DNA of 15,688 nt. Source: Dehalococcoidia bacterium CG2_30_46_19 (GTDB lineage: Bacteria; Chloroflexota; Dehalococcoidia; GIF9; AB-539-J10). This document shows, in pieces, positions 7,973 through 15,583 of the stretch. The position numbers and the translations under genes were made by a program. The stretch covers positions 1-15,688 of the forward strand of contig MNYD01000012.1 in assembly GCA_001872925.1 (NCBI GenBank), in the 5' to 3' direction. The notes below the pieces were generated by a model. The model was not told the DNA's origin. It ran no database searches and was given only the letters and a program-made list of their open reading frames with translations. Positions within the stretch are counted from its first letter, which is position 1; the number at the start of each line of letters is the position of its first letter.

Positions 7973-8440
7973 CTACTGAGGCTGGCTGCCTTTTATTTCT
8001 TGAAGTACTAGCACAACAACTTTGGGAATAGCTTGTTTCACCTTTGGGGTTAAATCTTGGCTAAAGGTAGTGACATCCACTACCTCTACGGCGAGAATAG
8101 TAATCTTCTTGGGCAATGCCAAGCCCAGCTTGGCACCCAATTCTAAGGCAGCGCCTAAACCAAAATCGTGTGTTGTGGTGGGATACTTACCACTAGCCAA
8201 GCCTTGCAAGCTCAATCTGTGAATTTGTCCTGCCTTCCCTCCCAGGGTTTGAATGGCATCTACGATGATTGCTCGGTCGTAGTCCGGTAAGAAGTCTAGA
8301 AGCTCAAGACCCGCGGCGTTAATCTCAAGCACTGTTACTTTCGAGTCATGGATTTCTTTTTGCAGTACTTGGGCAATTCTATTTCCTACCCCGTCATCAC
8401 AGCGCGTCGGGTTTCCCAGCCCTAAAACCAGCGTCTTCAA
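7973..8440 (-). CDS. Hydrogenase maturation endopeptidase (M52, HyaD/HoxW-like)
   Basis: This 155-residue protease removes the C-terminal tail of a [NiFe] large subunit after Ni insertion. The opening VLGLGNPTRCDDGVG carries the first metal ligand near Asp16. VDAIQT gives Asp61 and THDFGL gives His91, matching the Ni-sensing triad of HybD (Glu16, Asp62, His93). The start is TTG 8440, overlapping the upstream protease gene by 4 nt (TTGA). It is the last gene of the hydrogenase operon. The group-4-specific HycI protease lies next to it, so MvhA is its probable substrate. That assignment is inference. Confidence 0.9.
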   Translation of the reverse strand: MKTLVLGLGNPTRCDDGVGNRIAQVLQKEIHDSKVTVLEINAAGLELLDFLPDYDRAIIVDAIQTLGGKAGQIHRLSLQGLASGKYPTTTHDFGLGAALELGAKLGLALPKKITILAVEVVDVTTFSQDLTPKVKQAIPKVVVLVLQEIKGSQPQ

Positions 8441-8973
8441 ACGTTAGCCTCTGATAGATTGCTAAGTAATCGTTTAATTACGAATACCAACCGATTAACG
8501 GAGCTTTCAACTTCGCCCGACAGTGAAGCACCAAAAGAGAGCCTTTCTGGTTGAATGCCTAAAATAATTACCTTGCAGTCAAGCTCATGTTCAAGGTATC
8601 CAGCCAGCATGTACAGAGGAACGCTGTGGGTGGATGGTGGTTGTTTTTCTATTTTATAGGGCTCAATTAGCTTGATTGTGCCAGCTCCTTCTCCCATTTC
8701 CGCAGCATCTATGAATATTACATGAGAGGGAGACAATCTGCGCAGCAATCCCGTAAAGTTCTCTGGAGCGGTCCCCGCAGTCAAGGCTTCGACTCTGGGC
8801 GTATTTGACAAAGCTTGTTTTATTTTTTGTGCTGCCAAGAGCCCGAGCCTATCATCGCCGCCAAATTCATTGCCAAGGCCCAAAATGACTATTTGTTTCC
8901 AGCCACTTAACTCCTCCTCGAGCATCGCGGCTAAAGCCTTAACGCTACCTCTTTCCACTTCTATTGTTACCAT
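8437..8973 (-). CDS. hycI: HycI-like hydrogenase maturation endopeptidase (M52)
   Basis: This 178-residue protein has ILGLGNEFGGDDRLG with the first acidic ligand near 40-41, GTAPENFTG and VIFIDAAEMG (Asp89), and STHSVPLYMLAGYLE (His116). GTxPEN followed by a metal-binding His segment is characteristic of HycI, the protease for HycE in formate hydrogenlyase. The HycE-like gene two genes upstream still encodes a HycE-type tail after DPCLACMDR, so the pair would be enzyme and substrate. Start ATG 8973 lies inside the ferredoxin-like gene, whose TAA is at 8967-8969. The gene is intact although its presumed substrate gene is broken. Confidence 0.9.
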   Translation of the reverse strand: MVTIEVERGSVKALAAMLEEELSGWKQIVILGLGNEFGGDDRLGLLAAQKIKQALSNTPRVEALTAGTAPENFTGLLRRLSPSHVIFIDAAEMGEGAGTIKLIEPYKIEKQPPSTHSVPLYMLAGYLEHELDCKVIILGIQPERLSFGASLSGEVESSVNRLVFVIKRLLSNLSEANV

Positions 8974-9304
8974 TGCTTTGATATTAAGGACTCTTTATCA
9001 TATTGGGCAAGCTCGAATTCTTCCGAGAGGGTAATTGCGCCAAAGGGGCAACTCTCGGCACACTGTCCAGATGAAAAATGGGACGACTGGCTTTTTTGTC
9101 TATCTTTTCCATGACTATAGCCTGAGCGGGGCAATCCATGGCACATACTCCCCTGCACTTGAGTGAGCATTTCTCCTCATCCCAGATAGGTTTACCCCGG
9201 AACCCCTTGGGGATATCTAGCCTCTCAAAAGGATAGAGCACTGTAGCCCTCTTCTTAAACAGGTGCCTCCAGATTTCAGGAAACATAGAACCAATTCTTG
9301 CCAT
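8967..9304 (-). pseudogene. HycF/NuoI-like 2x[4Fe-4S] ferredoxin subunit, frameshifted
   Basis: ATG 9304, with AAAGGG about 8 nt upstream, begins an electron-transfer subunit of a group-4 hydrogenase. FRGKPIWDEEKC leads into the first cluster site, where the cysteines are spaced CX3CX3CX3CP rather than the usual CX2CX2CX3CP. The frame then breaks near 9070. The following frame gives GQCAESCPFGAIT, the second half of the second site, and runs to TAA 8967-8969. The first two Cys of that second site (normally CxxC just before GQC) are absent. A deletion of about 19 bases is the simplest explanation. The gene as written yields only one and a half cluster sites. Confidence 0.75.
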
Positions 9305-10490
9305 ACGAATCGCCCTTTCTTATTGGCATGCCACCTTATGCCGTATTCCCTGAGCTCTTTCCAACTCATTGCATCTCTTCTTCTCCCACTATCGACATCC
9401 AGGAGTATGACCCTATCCATACAAGCAAGGCAAGGGTCAATTGCGGCAAACACAATAGGGATATCAGCAATATAACCGCCCTTAAGGGAGTAAAGCACTG
9501 CAGGAATATTTCCCAGAGTAGGTGCCCTGACCTTTAACCTTTCTGGGTGGTCGGTACCATTGCTTCTAATATAGTGAATTAGCTCCCCTCGGGGGGGCTT
9601 CATTTTTGCTTACTACTTCGCCGGGAGGTACTTTGCGTGGTGCTTTTGGTTCTGATTTCCCCTTGGGGCAACTCTTCGATTATTTGACGGCACATCTTGC
9701 AACTTTCTATTGTTTCTAACACCCTGACAACAGTTCTTCCTAAGACGTCGCAGAGATCTGAGGTTATAACCTTGAAATCCAGATAAGGATAAGCAGCGAA
9801 GGGGTCATGTTTACGGACGTCATATTCTACCCCGGAGCCTCTGGCAGTAGGACCAACAGCACAAAGCTCTATCGCCTTTTCCTGGGGCAGCATACCTACT
9901 CCCTGAGCTCGGCGCAGGACAGTAATCTCGGTGCTAACTACCTCAAGATAGTATTGAGCCCTTTTCTCAAGCTGCTTAATACCTCGCAAAATTTTGGGTC
10001 TCATCGCATCGCTTATATCGCGCCTCACTCCACCAATAGTATTTACGGCAGCACTAACCCTGTTACCGGAGATAAGCTCAATTAAGTCCATAACTATCTC
10101 TCAGTCTCTCCAGGTGTACATAAATAGAGTATCAAATCCGATCTCGTGGCCTGCCACCCCTAGCCAAAGAAGATGACTGTGTATTCTGTTCAACTCGCAG
10201 AGCAGAGTGCGAATAAAAAGTCCCCTTTTGGGAACTTCTAAACCGAGCAGCTCCTCTACACCCTGGCAGTAGATGGTCGTATGGGCAACGTTGCAGATGC
10301 CGCAAATTCTTTCGGTAAGATAAATATTCTGAATATAACTTCATTGCTCAGCAGCTTTTTCAATTCCTCGGTGATTATATCCCAGGCGCATATCTATACC
10401 TACTATTTTTTCCCCATCCACTTTTACTGTCAGGTTGGTAGATTCCTTGAGTGCCGGGTGTTGTGGACCAATAGGAATAGAAATAGTCAT
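9217..10490 (-). pseudogene. HycE/EchE-like group-4 [NiFe]-hydrogenase large subunit, multiply disrupted
   Basis: ATG 10490 has GGGAGG 8 nt upstream. The restored protein has IGPQHPAL, the proximal Ni motif ERICGICNVAHT, RIHSHLLWLG, GNRVSAAVNTIGGVRRD, APTLGNIP and the distal Ni motif DPCLAC. Four lesions are visible: in-frame TGA at 10341-10343 (codon 50) and at 10101-10103 (codon 130), both where homologues have Arg; an extra base near 9635; and an extra C in a seven-C run (9591-9597). After DPCLACMDR comes VILLDVDSG and SWKELREYGI, like the cleaved tail of E. coli HycE. The frame then runs about 88 nt into the ferredoxin gene to a stop at 9217, so the original stop may also be lost. HycE is fused to a NuoC-like domain in E. 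coli, whereas here that part is a separate gene. Confidence 0.85.
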
Positions 10491-10492
10491 TT

Positions 10493-10948
10493 TTAGCCTC
10501 CCTTAAATCCGACTTGGTAATCTCTTCTCAGAGGATAGACTCCTTCTGGCCAATCCTCGGGCAAAACTAGCCTCCTCGGGTCGGGGTGGTCTTTTACCTT
10601 TAAGCCTAGTAAATCTTGTATCTCCCGCTCGTAGAGAATAGCACCAAGTATGATTGGGGTGATGGTATCAATGACAGGCTCTGTTTTAGGGACGAGAGTC
10701 CTCAAGCGGATAGTTACCCCCCGGCAAAAGAAATGATACAAGACCTCTATATCGTCTCCTATGTCAATGGCGCTTATGGTTGTGATGTGGGTCAGGCCAA
10801 AGTTTTGTCTAAGATAATTTACAAGCTCTTTAACCTGAGGCGAGGGGACACTTACAAATATTCTATGTTCTCCAGGGATTTTAACTTCGAGGATCTTCTC
10901 TTTAAATTCCTCTCTCAGTTTCTCTTCAATCTCGCTTTCCAGTGACAT
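10493..10948 (-). CDS. NuoC-like 30-kDa-type hydrogenase subunit (HycE N-domain-like)
   Basis: This intact 151-residue protein is of the complex I 30-kDa family. It equals the N-terminal domain of HycE, or NuoC, and packs against the large and NuoB-like subunits. The signature EREIQDLLGLKVKDHPDPR and the ending LPEDWPEGVYPLRRDY are clear. Start ATG 10948 follows GGAGAGG and lies 23 nt inside the end of the NuoB-like gene. TAA at 10493 is 2 bases before the large-subunit ATG. It is the only group-4 structural gene here without a visible lesion, but it has no function without its broken partners. Confidence 0.9.
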   Translation of the reverse strand: MSLESEIEEKLREEFKEKILEVKIPGEHRIFVSVPSPQVKELVNYLRQNFGLTHITTISAIDIGDDIEVLYHFFCRGVTIRLRTLVPKTEPVIDTITPIILGAILYEREIQDLLGLKVKDHPDPRRLVLPEDWPEGVYPLRRDYQVGFKGG

Positions 10949-11437
10949 GTACCTCTCCTTTTTCTATTTCCCTTCTCCTTTTTTCCTCCAGTTCATCAAG
11001 AAGTTTAAGATAGCGGGGATCCAGAGCGCCAAGCAGCTTTACTACTCCATAAATAATAGCATCGGGTCGCGGAGGGCAGCCAGGAATATACATGGTGACC
11101 TGGATCGCCTTATCTATGCTGCCGAGAACGTTATAGCAGCCCCAGAATACCCCACCGGAGCAAGCGCAGGAACCAATGGCTATGACGAATTTAGGATCTG
11201 GCGTTTGCTCATATATTCTGATGGCTCTGTTCTTAATCTGCTTAGTTATGGGTCCGGTGCAAAGAAGTACATCAGCATGCCTCGGACTTCCCATAAGCAG
11301 GATGCCAAACCTTTCGACATCAAACCTCGGCATAAGAGCAGCGAGGACCTCAATATCACAGCCATTGCAACCGCCAGTGTTTAGGTGACATCCCAGGGTG
11401 ATTTAACCCTGGACCATGCCGTTAACTTCTTAAGCAT
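10926..11437 (-). pseudogene. NuoB/HycG-like group-4 hydrogenase small subunit, frameshifted
   Basis: ATG 11437 has GGGAG 8 nt upstream and begins a subunit that holds the single [4Fe-4S] cluster next to the NiFe site. The first 18 codons end SPWDVT and stop at TAA. One frame over, the expected HLNTGGCNGCDIEVLAAL starts at once, so a one-base deletion near 11383 is inferred. Beyond it the open frame to TGA 10926 is complete: GSPRHADVLLCTGP, IGSCACSGG and YIPGCPPRPD supply the cluster cysteines. Restored length is about 170 residues. Internal reinitiation at ATG 11333 would lose the CNGC motif. A sequencing error is possible for this single base, but neighbours are broken too. Confidence 0.8.
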
Positions 11438-11515
11438 GTCTATCTCCCTCAAGCAATTCTTTACTAATTATTTGATGGCTCCATTTAACCCTTTATTTTG
11501 TGCTAATTTGAAATG

Positions 11516-11640
11516 TCATTTATTGTTTTCGCCTCCTGACTTCTCTCCGAAAGCCTTTAAGAATGCCTTAGGAATTTCGGGAGCTTGAGTATCCCCGTGG
11601 TCTCTTTGATAATTAATTTTCCCCTCTTTACTTCGCTCAT
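11516..11640 (-). pseudogene. Short broken ORF, possible fusion scar of lost genes
   Basis: Two bases after the mvhA stop, with AGGAG upstream, ATG 11640 opens a 27-codon frame (MSEVKRGKLIIKETTG...) ending at 11557. An overlapping frame continues as APEIPKAFLKAF...GGENNK to TGA 11516-11518 and looks like a natural protein end. Joined by one shift they would give about 42 residues. I do not recognise either piece. The place is where a further hydrogenase gene would be expected, so this may be the start of one gene fused to the end of another after a deletion. The remaining bases to 11437 hold only stops and the small-subunit ribosome site. Confidence 0.3.
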
Positions 11641-11641
11641 T

Positions 11642-13102
11642 TTAGCTCCTGCTCAGCCTTTTGATCTCATTCCCCTCATGATCACGGATAATTACCTCTA
11701 GAGGTATCTCTCCAGGCAGCGTATGCGTACCGCAAGCTATACAAGGATCATAAGCTCTGAACGCCATCTCAACCATATTGAGAAGACCATCAGAGACCTC
11801 GCCTTTGTGTATGAGTAACTTAGCTGCTTTCTCAACTGACATAACGATTGGAGCCATATTGTTTTGCGTGGCGACAATTAAGTTGACCTTAGTAAGAATC
11901 CCTTTCTCATCGGTTTGGTAGTGATGGAAAAGGGTTCCTCTAGGCGCCTCTACTACGCCGATGCCCTCTTTAGGGGTTGCTGTCGGCAGATTCACGATAT
12001 CAGGAGAGGTAAGTTCGGGGTCATGGGCAAGCTCCAATACCCGCTCTGAAGCATAAAGTGCCTCAATGAGCCGAGCCCAGTGAAAAGCCAGGGTATTGTG
12101 AACCGGTTTTCCTCCTAGTGTTTCAAACATTTTTTCATAAGCTTCTTGGGCCAGCGGAGTTGCCATTCCATCAGCGGCATTCAGCCGAGCCAGTGGTCCT
12201 ACTCGGTAAATACCACTATCTTCTCCATCAGTAAACCCCTTCCAGCCTACATTCTTAAGATAGCAAAACTTCATATAACTCCAAGGCTCAACATGCTCCC
12301 TTATGTGGTCAAGGTATTCTTGTGCTTTAAACTTAGCAAATTCTTTACCATTGGGGTCGACCACTCTAATCATGCCATCATAGAAGTTCACCTTATTATT
12401 TTCATCCACCAGCCCCATATAATAGGTCCTATGCTTGTAAACGTTTCCGGTGGCAAGGTCAATATACTCTTTGTTCTTCAGCACTATATCATAAAAAAGC
12501 TTGAGAGCAAATTGGCAGAAATCCACAGCGTATTCCCCTGCCTCTATAATGGTTTTCCTTTCCTCCTCAGTAATCGCTTTTGACACCCCTCCAGGTAAAC
12601 CACAAGTGGGCATGACCGGCTTGCCGCCGATAATTCTCAGAACGTTTCTCAGCCTTTTCCTCACTTCTATTACTTTTCCGCCGATTTCTAGCCCAACCTT
12701 GCCAATAACTCCCAAGATATTTCTTTCTCCGGCGGGGGCTGTTGGGCCAACAACAAAGTCAGGGCCACCAAGAAAGAAGAAATGCAGTATATGGTCTTCT
12801 GCCTGGAAAGCATTGTACATCAGCCTTCTTATTTTCTTTGCTGTTGAAGTTGGCTCAACTTTCCAAAGGTCATCAAGTGTTTTAGTTGACGCCATATGGT
12901 GAGCTGTAGGACACACCCCACAAATCATAGTGGTTATTCTCGGCATTTCCTCTGCTAGTCTTCCCTCGCAGAACTTCTCAAATCCGCGTAGCTCAGGTAT
13001 TTGAAGGTAAGCTTTGTCAACATCCCCGGCATCATTGAGAAATATTTCTATTTTCCCATGCCCCTCAAGTCTGGTTATCGGGTCTATAGTTATCTTCTTC
13101 AT
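11642..13102 (-). CDS. mvhA: MvhA-like group-3c [NiFe]-hydrogenase large subunit
   Basis: This 486-residue precursor carries the NiFe active site of an F420-nonreducing (Mvh/Vhu) hydrogenase, a cytoplasmic enzyme that passes H2 electrons through MvhG and MvhD, normally to heterodisulfide reductase. ATG 13102 with AGGAGG 6 nt upstream is chosen over an upstream in-frame ATG at 13198 that lies inside mvhG. Motifs: RLEGHGKIEI at 11-20, RGFEKFCEGR at 39-48, CGVC with C61/C64, and DPCIACGTH with C454/C457. The 26 residues after His460 are the peptide cut off by a maturation protease. All four Ni-binding cysteines are present and no lesion is seen. Confidence 0.95.
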   Translation of the reverse strand: MKKITIDPITRLEGHGKIEIFLNDAGDVDKAYLQIPELRGFEKFCEGRLAEEMPRITTMICGVCPTAHHMASTKTLDDLWKVEPTSTAKKIRRLMYNAFQAEDHILHFFFLGGPDFVVGPTAPAGERNILGVIGKVGLEIGGKVIEVRKRLRNVLRIIGGKPVMPTCGLPGGVSKAITEEERKTIIEAGEYAVDFCQFALKLFYDIVLKNKEYIDLATGNVYKHRTYYMGLVDENNKVNFYDGMIRVVDPNGKEFAKFKAQEYLDHIREHVEPWSYMKFCYLKNVGWKGFTDGEDSGIYRVGPLARLNAADGMATPLAQEAYEKMFETLGGKPVHNTLAFHWARLIEALYASERVLELAHDPELTSPDIVNLPTATPKEGIGVVEAPRGTLFHHYQTDEKGILTKVNLIVATQNNMAPIVMSVEKAAKLLIHKGEVSDGLLNMVEMAFRAYDPCIACGTHTLPGEIPLEVIIRDHEGNEIKRLSRS

Positions 13103-13115
13103 TCTATCCTCCTGT

Positions 13116-14096
13116 TTATTCCATCCTTTTTCTTCTGAGCAAAGAAGATGGCAGACTAAATCTGTAGAACGTCCCGACGGGGTCTGCGATTTGGTCAATT
13201 AACTTCTTGACATCTTCCTCGGTCATCTTCTTTTCGCCTTCAAGTCCCAGTAACGAGGCGATCACTGAAAGCGCTCTTGCCCCTTGGTCAATGACCCCAT
13301 CTACGGGACCGAAACAGCCTCGGCATGGCATATTTGCTCTAATGCATGTTTCCCCACATCCCGAGCGAGTGGCGGGTCCCAGGCAAATCAGTCCTTGTAA
13401 CAAGAAGCATCTCTCAGGGTCGATCTTAATCTGCCACGGTCTTTTTATCTCGGCTATTGACAGCTTCTCCGGTTTGGTTTCATTCCGTGGGCATGTATCA
13501 CATTGCGCTTTATTAGGGGCAAGCACCGCCCCTTTCTCCGGTAGTTGCCCCTTGAGAATGGCATTTACGGCATTCATTACTAAATTCGGTGGGGGTGGGC
13601 ATCCCGGGAGGTAGTAATCCACTGGGATAGTTTGGTCTAATGTCTTTACCGTATCATAGAATTCCGGTAGGGTAAGTTCACCAATTCCGATGTCCGTCTT
13701 CTCCTGAGGAACCGTTCCCTGCGGATTTTCAGTGGACGGAGTCTCTTTATAAGCCCGGTGAAAAATTGTATCCCTTGTCCAAAGATTTCCCAGTCCGGGT
13801 ATCCCTCCTAGATGAGCGCAAGCGCCAAAAGCAACTACAAGGCCAGATTTTTGCCTCAGGAGCTTTACTATATCCTCCTGTTCCTCTGTCCTTATTGCCC
13901 CGTTTATAAAGCTCACTGCTATTTCTTTGTCGCCTAAAGCTTCAACGTCCTTCCTTTTAAAATCCAGGGCGACGGGCCATAAGACTATATCCACGGCATC
14001 TGCCACCTTCAATATATCTTCATTAAGGTCAACTACTGTCTCTTCACATCCACCGCAAGAGGCATTCCAATAAAAAGCAACTTTTGGTTTAGTCAT
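13116..14096 (-). CDS. mvhG: MvhG-like group-3c [NiFe]-hydrogenase small subunit
   Basis: This 326-residue small subunit relays electrons from the NiFe site through three Fe-S clusters. Proximal cluster cysteines are C14/C17 (CGGCEE), C93 (GACAHLGG) and C166 (PGCPPPP). Eight more between 199 and 261 (CDTCPRNE, RCFLLQGLIC, GCGETC and CRGC) serve the medial and distal clusters. There is no Tat signal, consistent with a cytoplasmic enzyme. ATG 14096 has AAGGAG 7 nt upstream. The GTG at 14102 is too close to that site. It overlaps the MvhD fragment by 8 nt and is followed 13 nt later by mvhA. The frame is intact. Confidence 0.95.
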   Translation of the reverse strand: MTKPKVAFYWNASCGGCEETVVDLNEDILKVADAVDIVLWPVALDFKRKDVEALGDKEIAVSFINGAIRTEEQEDIVKLLRQKSGLVVAFGACAHLGGIPGLGNLWTRDTIFHRAYKETPSTENPQGTVPQEKTDIGIGELTLPEFYDTVKTLDQTIPVDYYLPGCPPPPNLVMNAVNAILKGQLPEKGAVLAPNKAQCDTCPRNETKPEKLSIAEIKRPWQIKIDPERCFLLQGLICLGPATRSGCGETCIRANMPCRGCFGPVDGVIDQGARALSVIASLLGLEGEKKMTEEDVKKLIDQIADPVGTFYRFSLPSSLLRRKRME

Positions 14097-14281
14097 CTCC
14101 ACTCTCCTTCGTTAGCTTTTGCTGTTGTTTGTTGAACGGACCTGGCCCAACTTTTTTTATAGTTTGAGTAAGATCGGTAACTACCTCGGCAAATCTTGTT
14201 CCTTCAGAAGCGGAAACCCACTCCAGCCGGACTCTATCTCGCTCTATCCCAAGTTGTTCCAATTTCATACCAGCCCTTCAA
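14089..14281 (-). pseudogene. MvhD/FlpD C-terminal fragment cut by an IS
   Basis: From ATG 14268 to TAA 14089, 59 codons encode the end of MvhD, the [2Fe-2S] subunit that links MvhAG to HdrA. LEWVSASEGTRFAEVV and the closing TIKKVGPGPF are the family signature. Everything upstream, including the Cys ligands, is replaced by the right ISL3 copy at 14282. An in-frame TGA sits at the junction (14280-14278). The overlap with mvhG shows it was part of the operon. A peptide from ATG 14268 could still be made and would preserve coupling to mvhG, but it could not carry electrons. Confidence 0.8.
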
Positions 14282-14305
14282 GGCTCTATTTTAGATTGTG
14301 TGGAA
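14282..14305 (+). repeat. Terminal inverted repeat, right IS, inner end (5' of transposase)
   Basis: GGCTCTATTTTAGATTGTG continuing into TGGAAAA. It matches the inner end of the left copy and, imperfectly (about 17 of 24), the reverse complement of 15569-15592. Confidence 0.75.
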
Positions 14306-14315
14306 AAATTGTCAA
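14288..14315 (-). promoter_or_regulatory. Outward promoter in the right IS end, aimed at the mvh operon
   Basis: On the - strand, TTGACA (14315-14310, perfect -35) and TAAAAT (14293-14288, 5 of 6 to the -10 consensus) are separated by 16 bp. Transcription would start close to 14280, at the IS edge, and run into the MvhD fragment, mvhG and mvhA. The corresponding end of the left copy has only CTCAAA/CATAAT, so this strength is specific to the right copy. Confidence 0.5.
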
Positions 14316-14378
14316 AAAAAATTTTATGGTGGTAAGAACTCCAGAGCAGAAAATTAATTGGGAGGAGGTTCTATCACC

Positions 14379-15583
14379 ATGGCCAAGGGCAAAGATAATG
14401 GTATCACAATCCTGCTGGGACTTAAAGATTACAAGGTGGGGGAAGTCTGGGAAGGGGAGGATAGGGTGATAGTAAAGACACAGGTTAAGGGAAGAGAGAA
14501 ATGCCCTCATTGCGGCTCGGCAAGGTCTATGGGCATAGCATGTGTAAGCCGAGGGAAGTACTCCATACCTGGAGCAATGGCAAAAAGATTTACCTTGAGC
14601 TCCATCGCCGGCGGTGGAAGTACCGTGATTGTAAGCACACCTTTGTTGAAGGCAGGGAACTGGTGCGGTCGCATTCCAAGCTCACCAGAGCGGCCGAAGC
14701 TGAGGCCTTGTGGCAGCTCAAGGGCAGAAACTTCAGTCAGGTGACGAGGCAGCTAGGAATAGGCTATGGCGCGTTACGCCGCCTTTTGGAGAGGGAAATA
14801 GACGAGGAGGCACCGGGCTTCATACAGGATGGGGACGAAATATACCTGGGCATCGATGAGCATAGCTTCAGGCATCAGGAGCTGGTGCATACCGTAACCG
14901 AGGTAAAACAGAGAAAAGTGCCGGGAATCCTTAGAGATGACCGCATAACCACTCTGAAGAAGTTTCTGAGCAAGATTCCGAGAGATAAAGTCAAAGAGGT
15001 ATGCATCGACATGAAAGACGGGCTAAGGAAGGCGGTGGAGATGGTCTTTCCCTTAGCTAGGGTAGTGGTCGACCCATTCCATGTAATCGCCGACTCCAAT
15101 AGGCGGATGGATGAAGCTAGAAGAATAGAGCAAGACATGCATCGAAAGAGGCAGGTCCAGATACCAAAGAAGATATTCTTGGTGGGCAGGGAAAAGCTCA
15201 CTGAGGGGAAAAGACAGAAGGTGGATGCACTTCTGGAGAAGTACCCTGGGCTGAAGGGTTTTTATTGGACCAAGGAGAAGATAAGGGAGCTCTACCGGCA
15301 GCCAGGTCGAGGAGAGGCAACCAGGCTTCTTGAGAATATCATCTTTAACCTGAAATCAGCGGATGACGCCGAGCTAATCAGATGGGGAAACACATTAAAG
15401 TGCTGGCGGGAGCCAATCCTGAACTACTTCGATAATCATACCACGAATGGCTTCACTGCAGGCTGTAATACCAAGATTAAGATGTTGAAACGAATTTCCT
15501 ATGGTCTGAAAAACGTGGAGGTCTATTGGAGGAAGATGCTACTGGGGTTTGCACCATCTCGAAGCTGTTCCTACACAACTTGA
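14379..15583 (+). pseudogene. ISL3-family transposase, one frameshift and a changed catalytic Glu
   Basis: ATG 14379 with GGAGGAGG about 10 nt upstream reads MAKGKDNG and reaches the first zinc Cys pair (CPHC). Near 14523 the frame must step back by one base to continue as VYGHSMCKP and the rest of the protein to TGA 15583. A one-base deletion is inferred, and there is no slippery heptamer to suggest programmed shifting. Restored length is about 401 residues. Both catalytic Asp motifs (LGIDEHSF, VCIDMK) are present. The DDE glutamate, GAA in the left copy within TEGCN, is GCA (Ala) here at 15458-15460. Reinitiation at ATG 14501 would give a 360-residue protein lacking the zinc ribbon start. 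Confidence 0.85.

Noticed and set aside
10101..10343. Selenocysteine at the two TGA codons of the HycE-like gene
   Set aside because: Hydrogenase selenocysteine replaces a Ni-binding Cys. These TGA codons lie at non-Cys positions, and both CxxC motifs of the gene are ordinary Cys codons.
12146..12902. Long + strand open frames opposite mvhA
   Set aside because: They are antisense to a clearly coding, conserved hydrogenase gene and show no recognisable domain or ribosome site.
13198..13202. Upstream in-frame start for mvhA, giving 32 extra residues
   Set aside because: The extension lies entirely inside mvhG and has no family similarity. ATG 13102 has a strong AGGAGG and begins at the conserved ITRLEGHG region.
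14501..14530. Programmed -1 frameshifting in the right transposase
   Set aside because: The shift region around GGCAAGG has no slippery heptamer and no obvious downstream structure. The left copy encodes the same stretch in one frame, so a one-base deletion is simpler.
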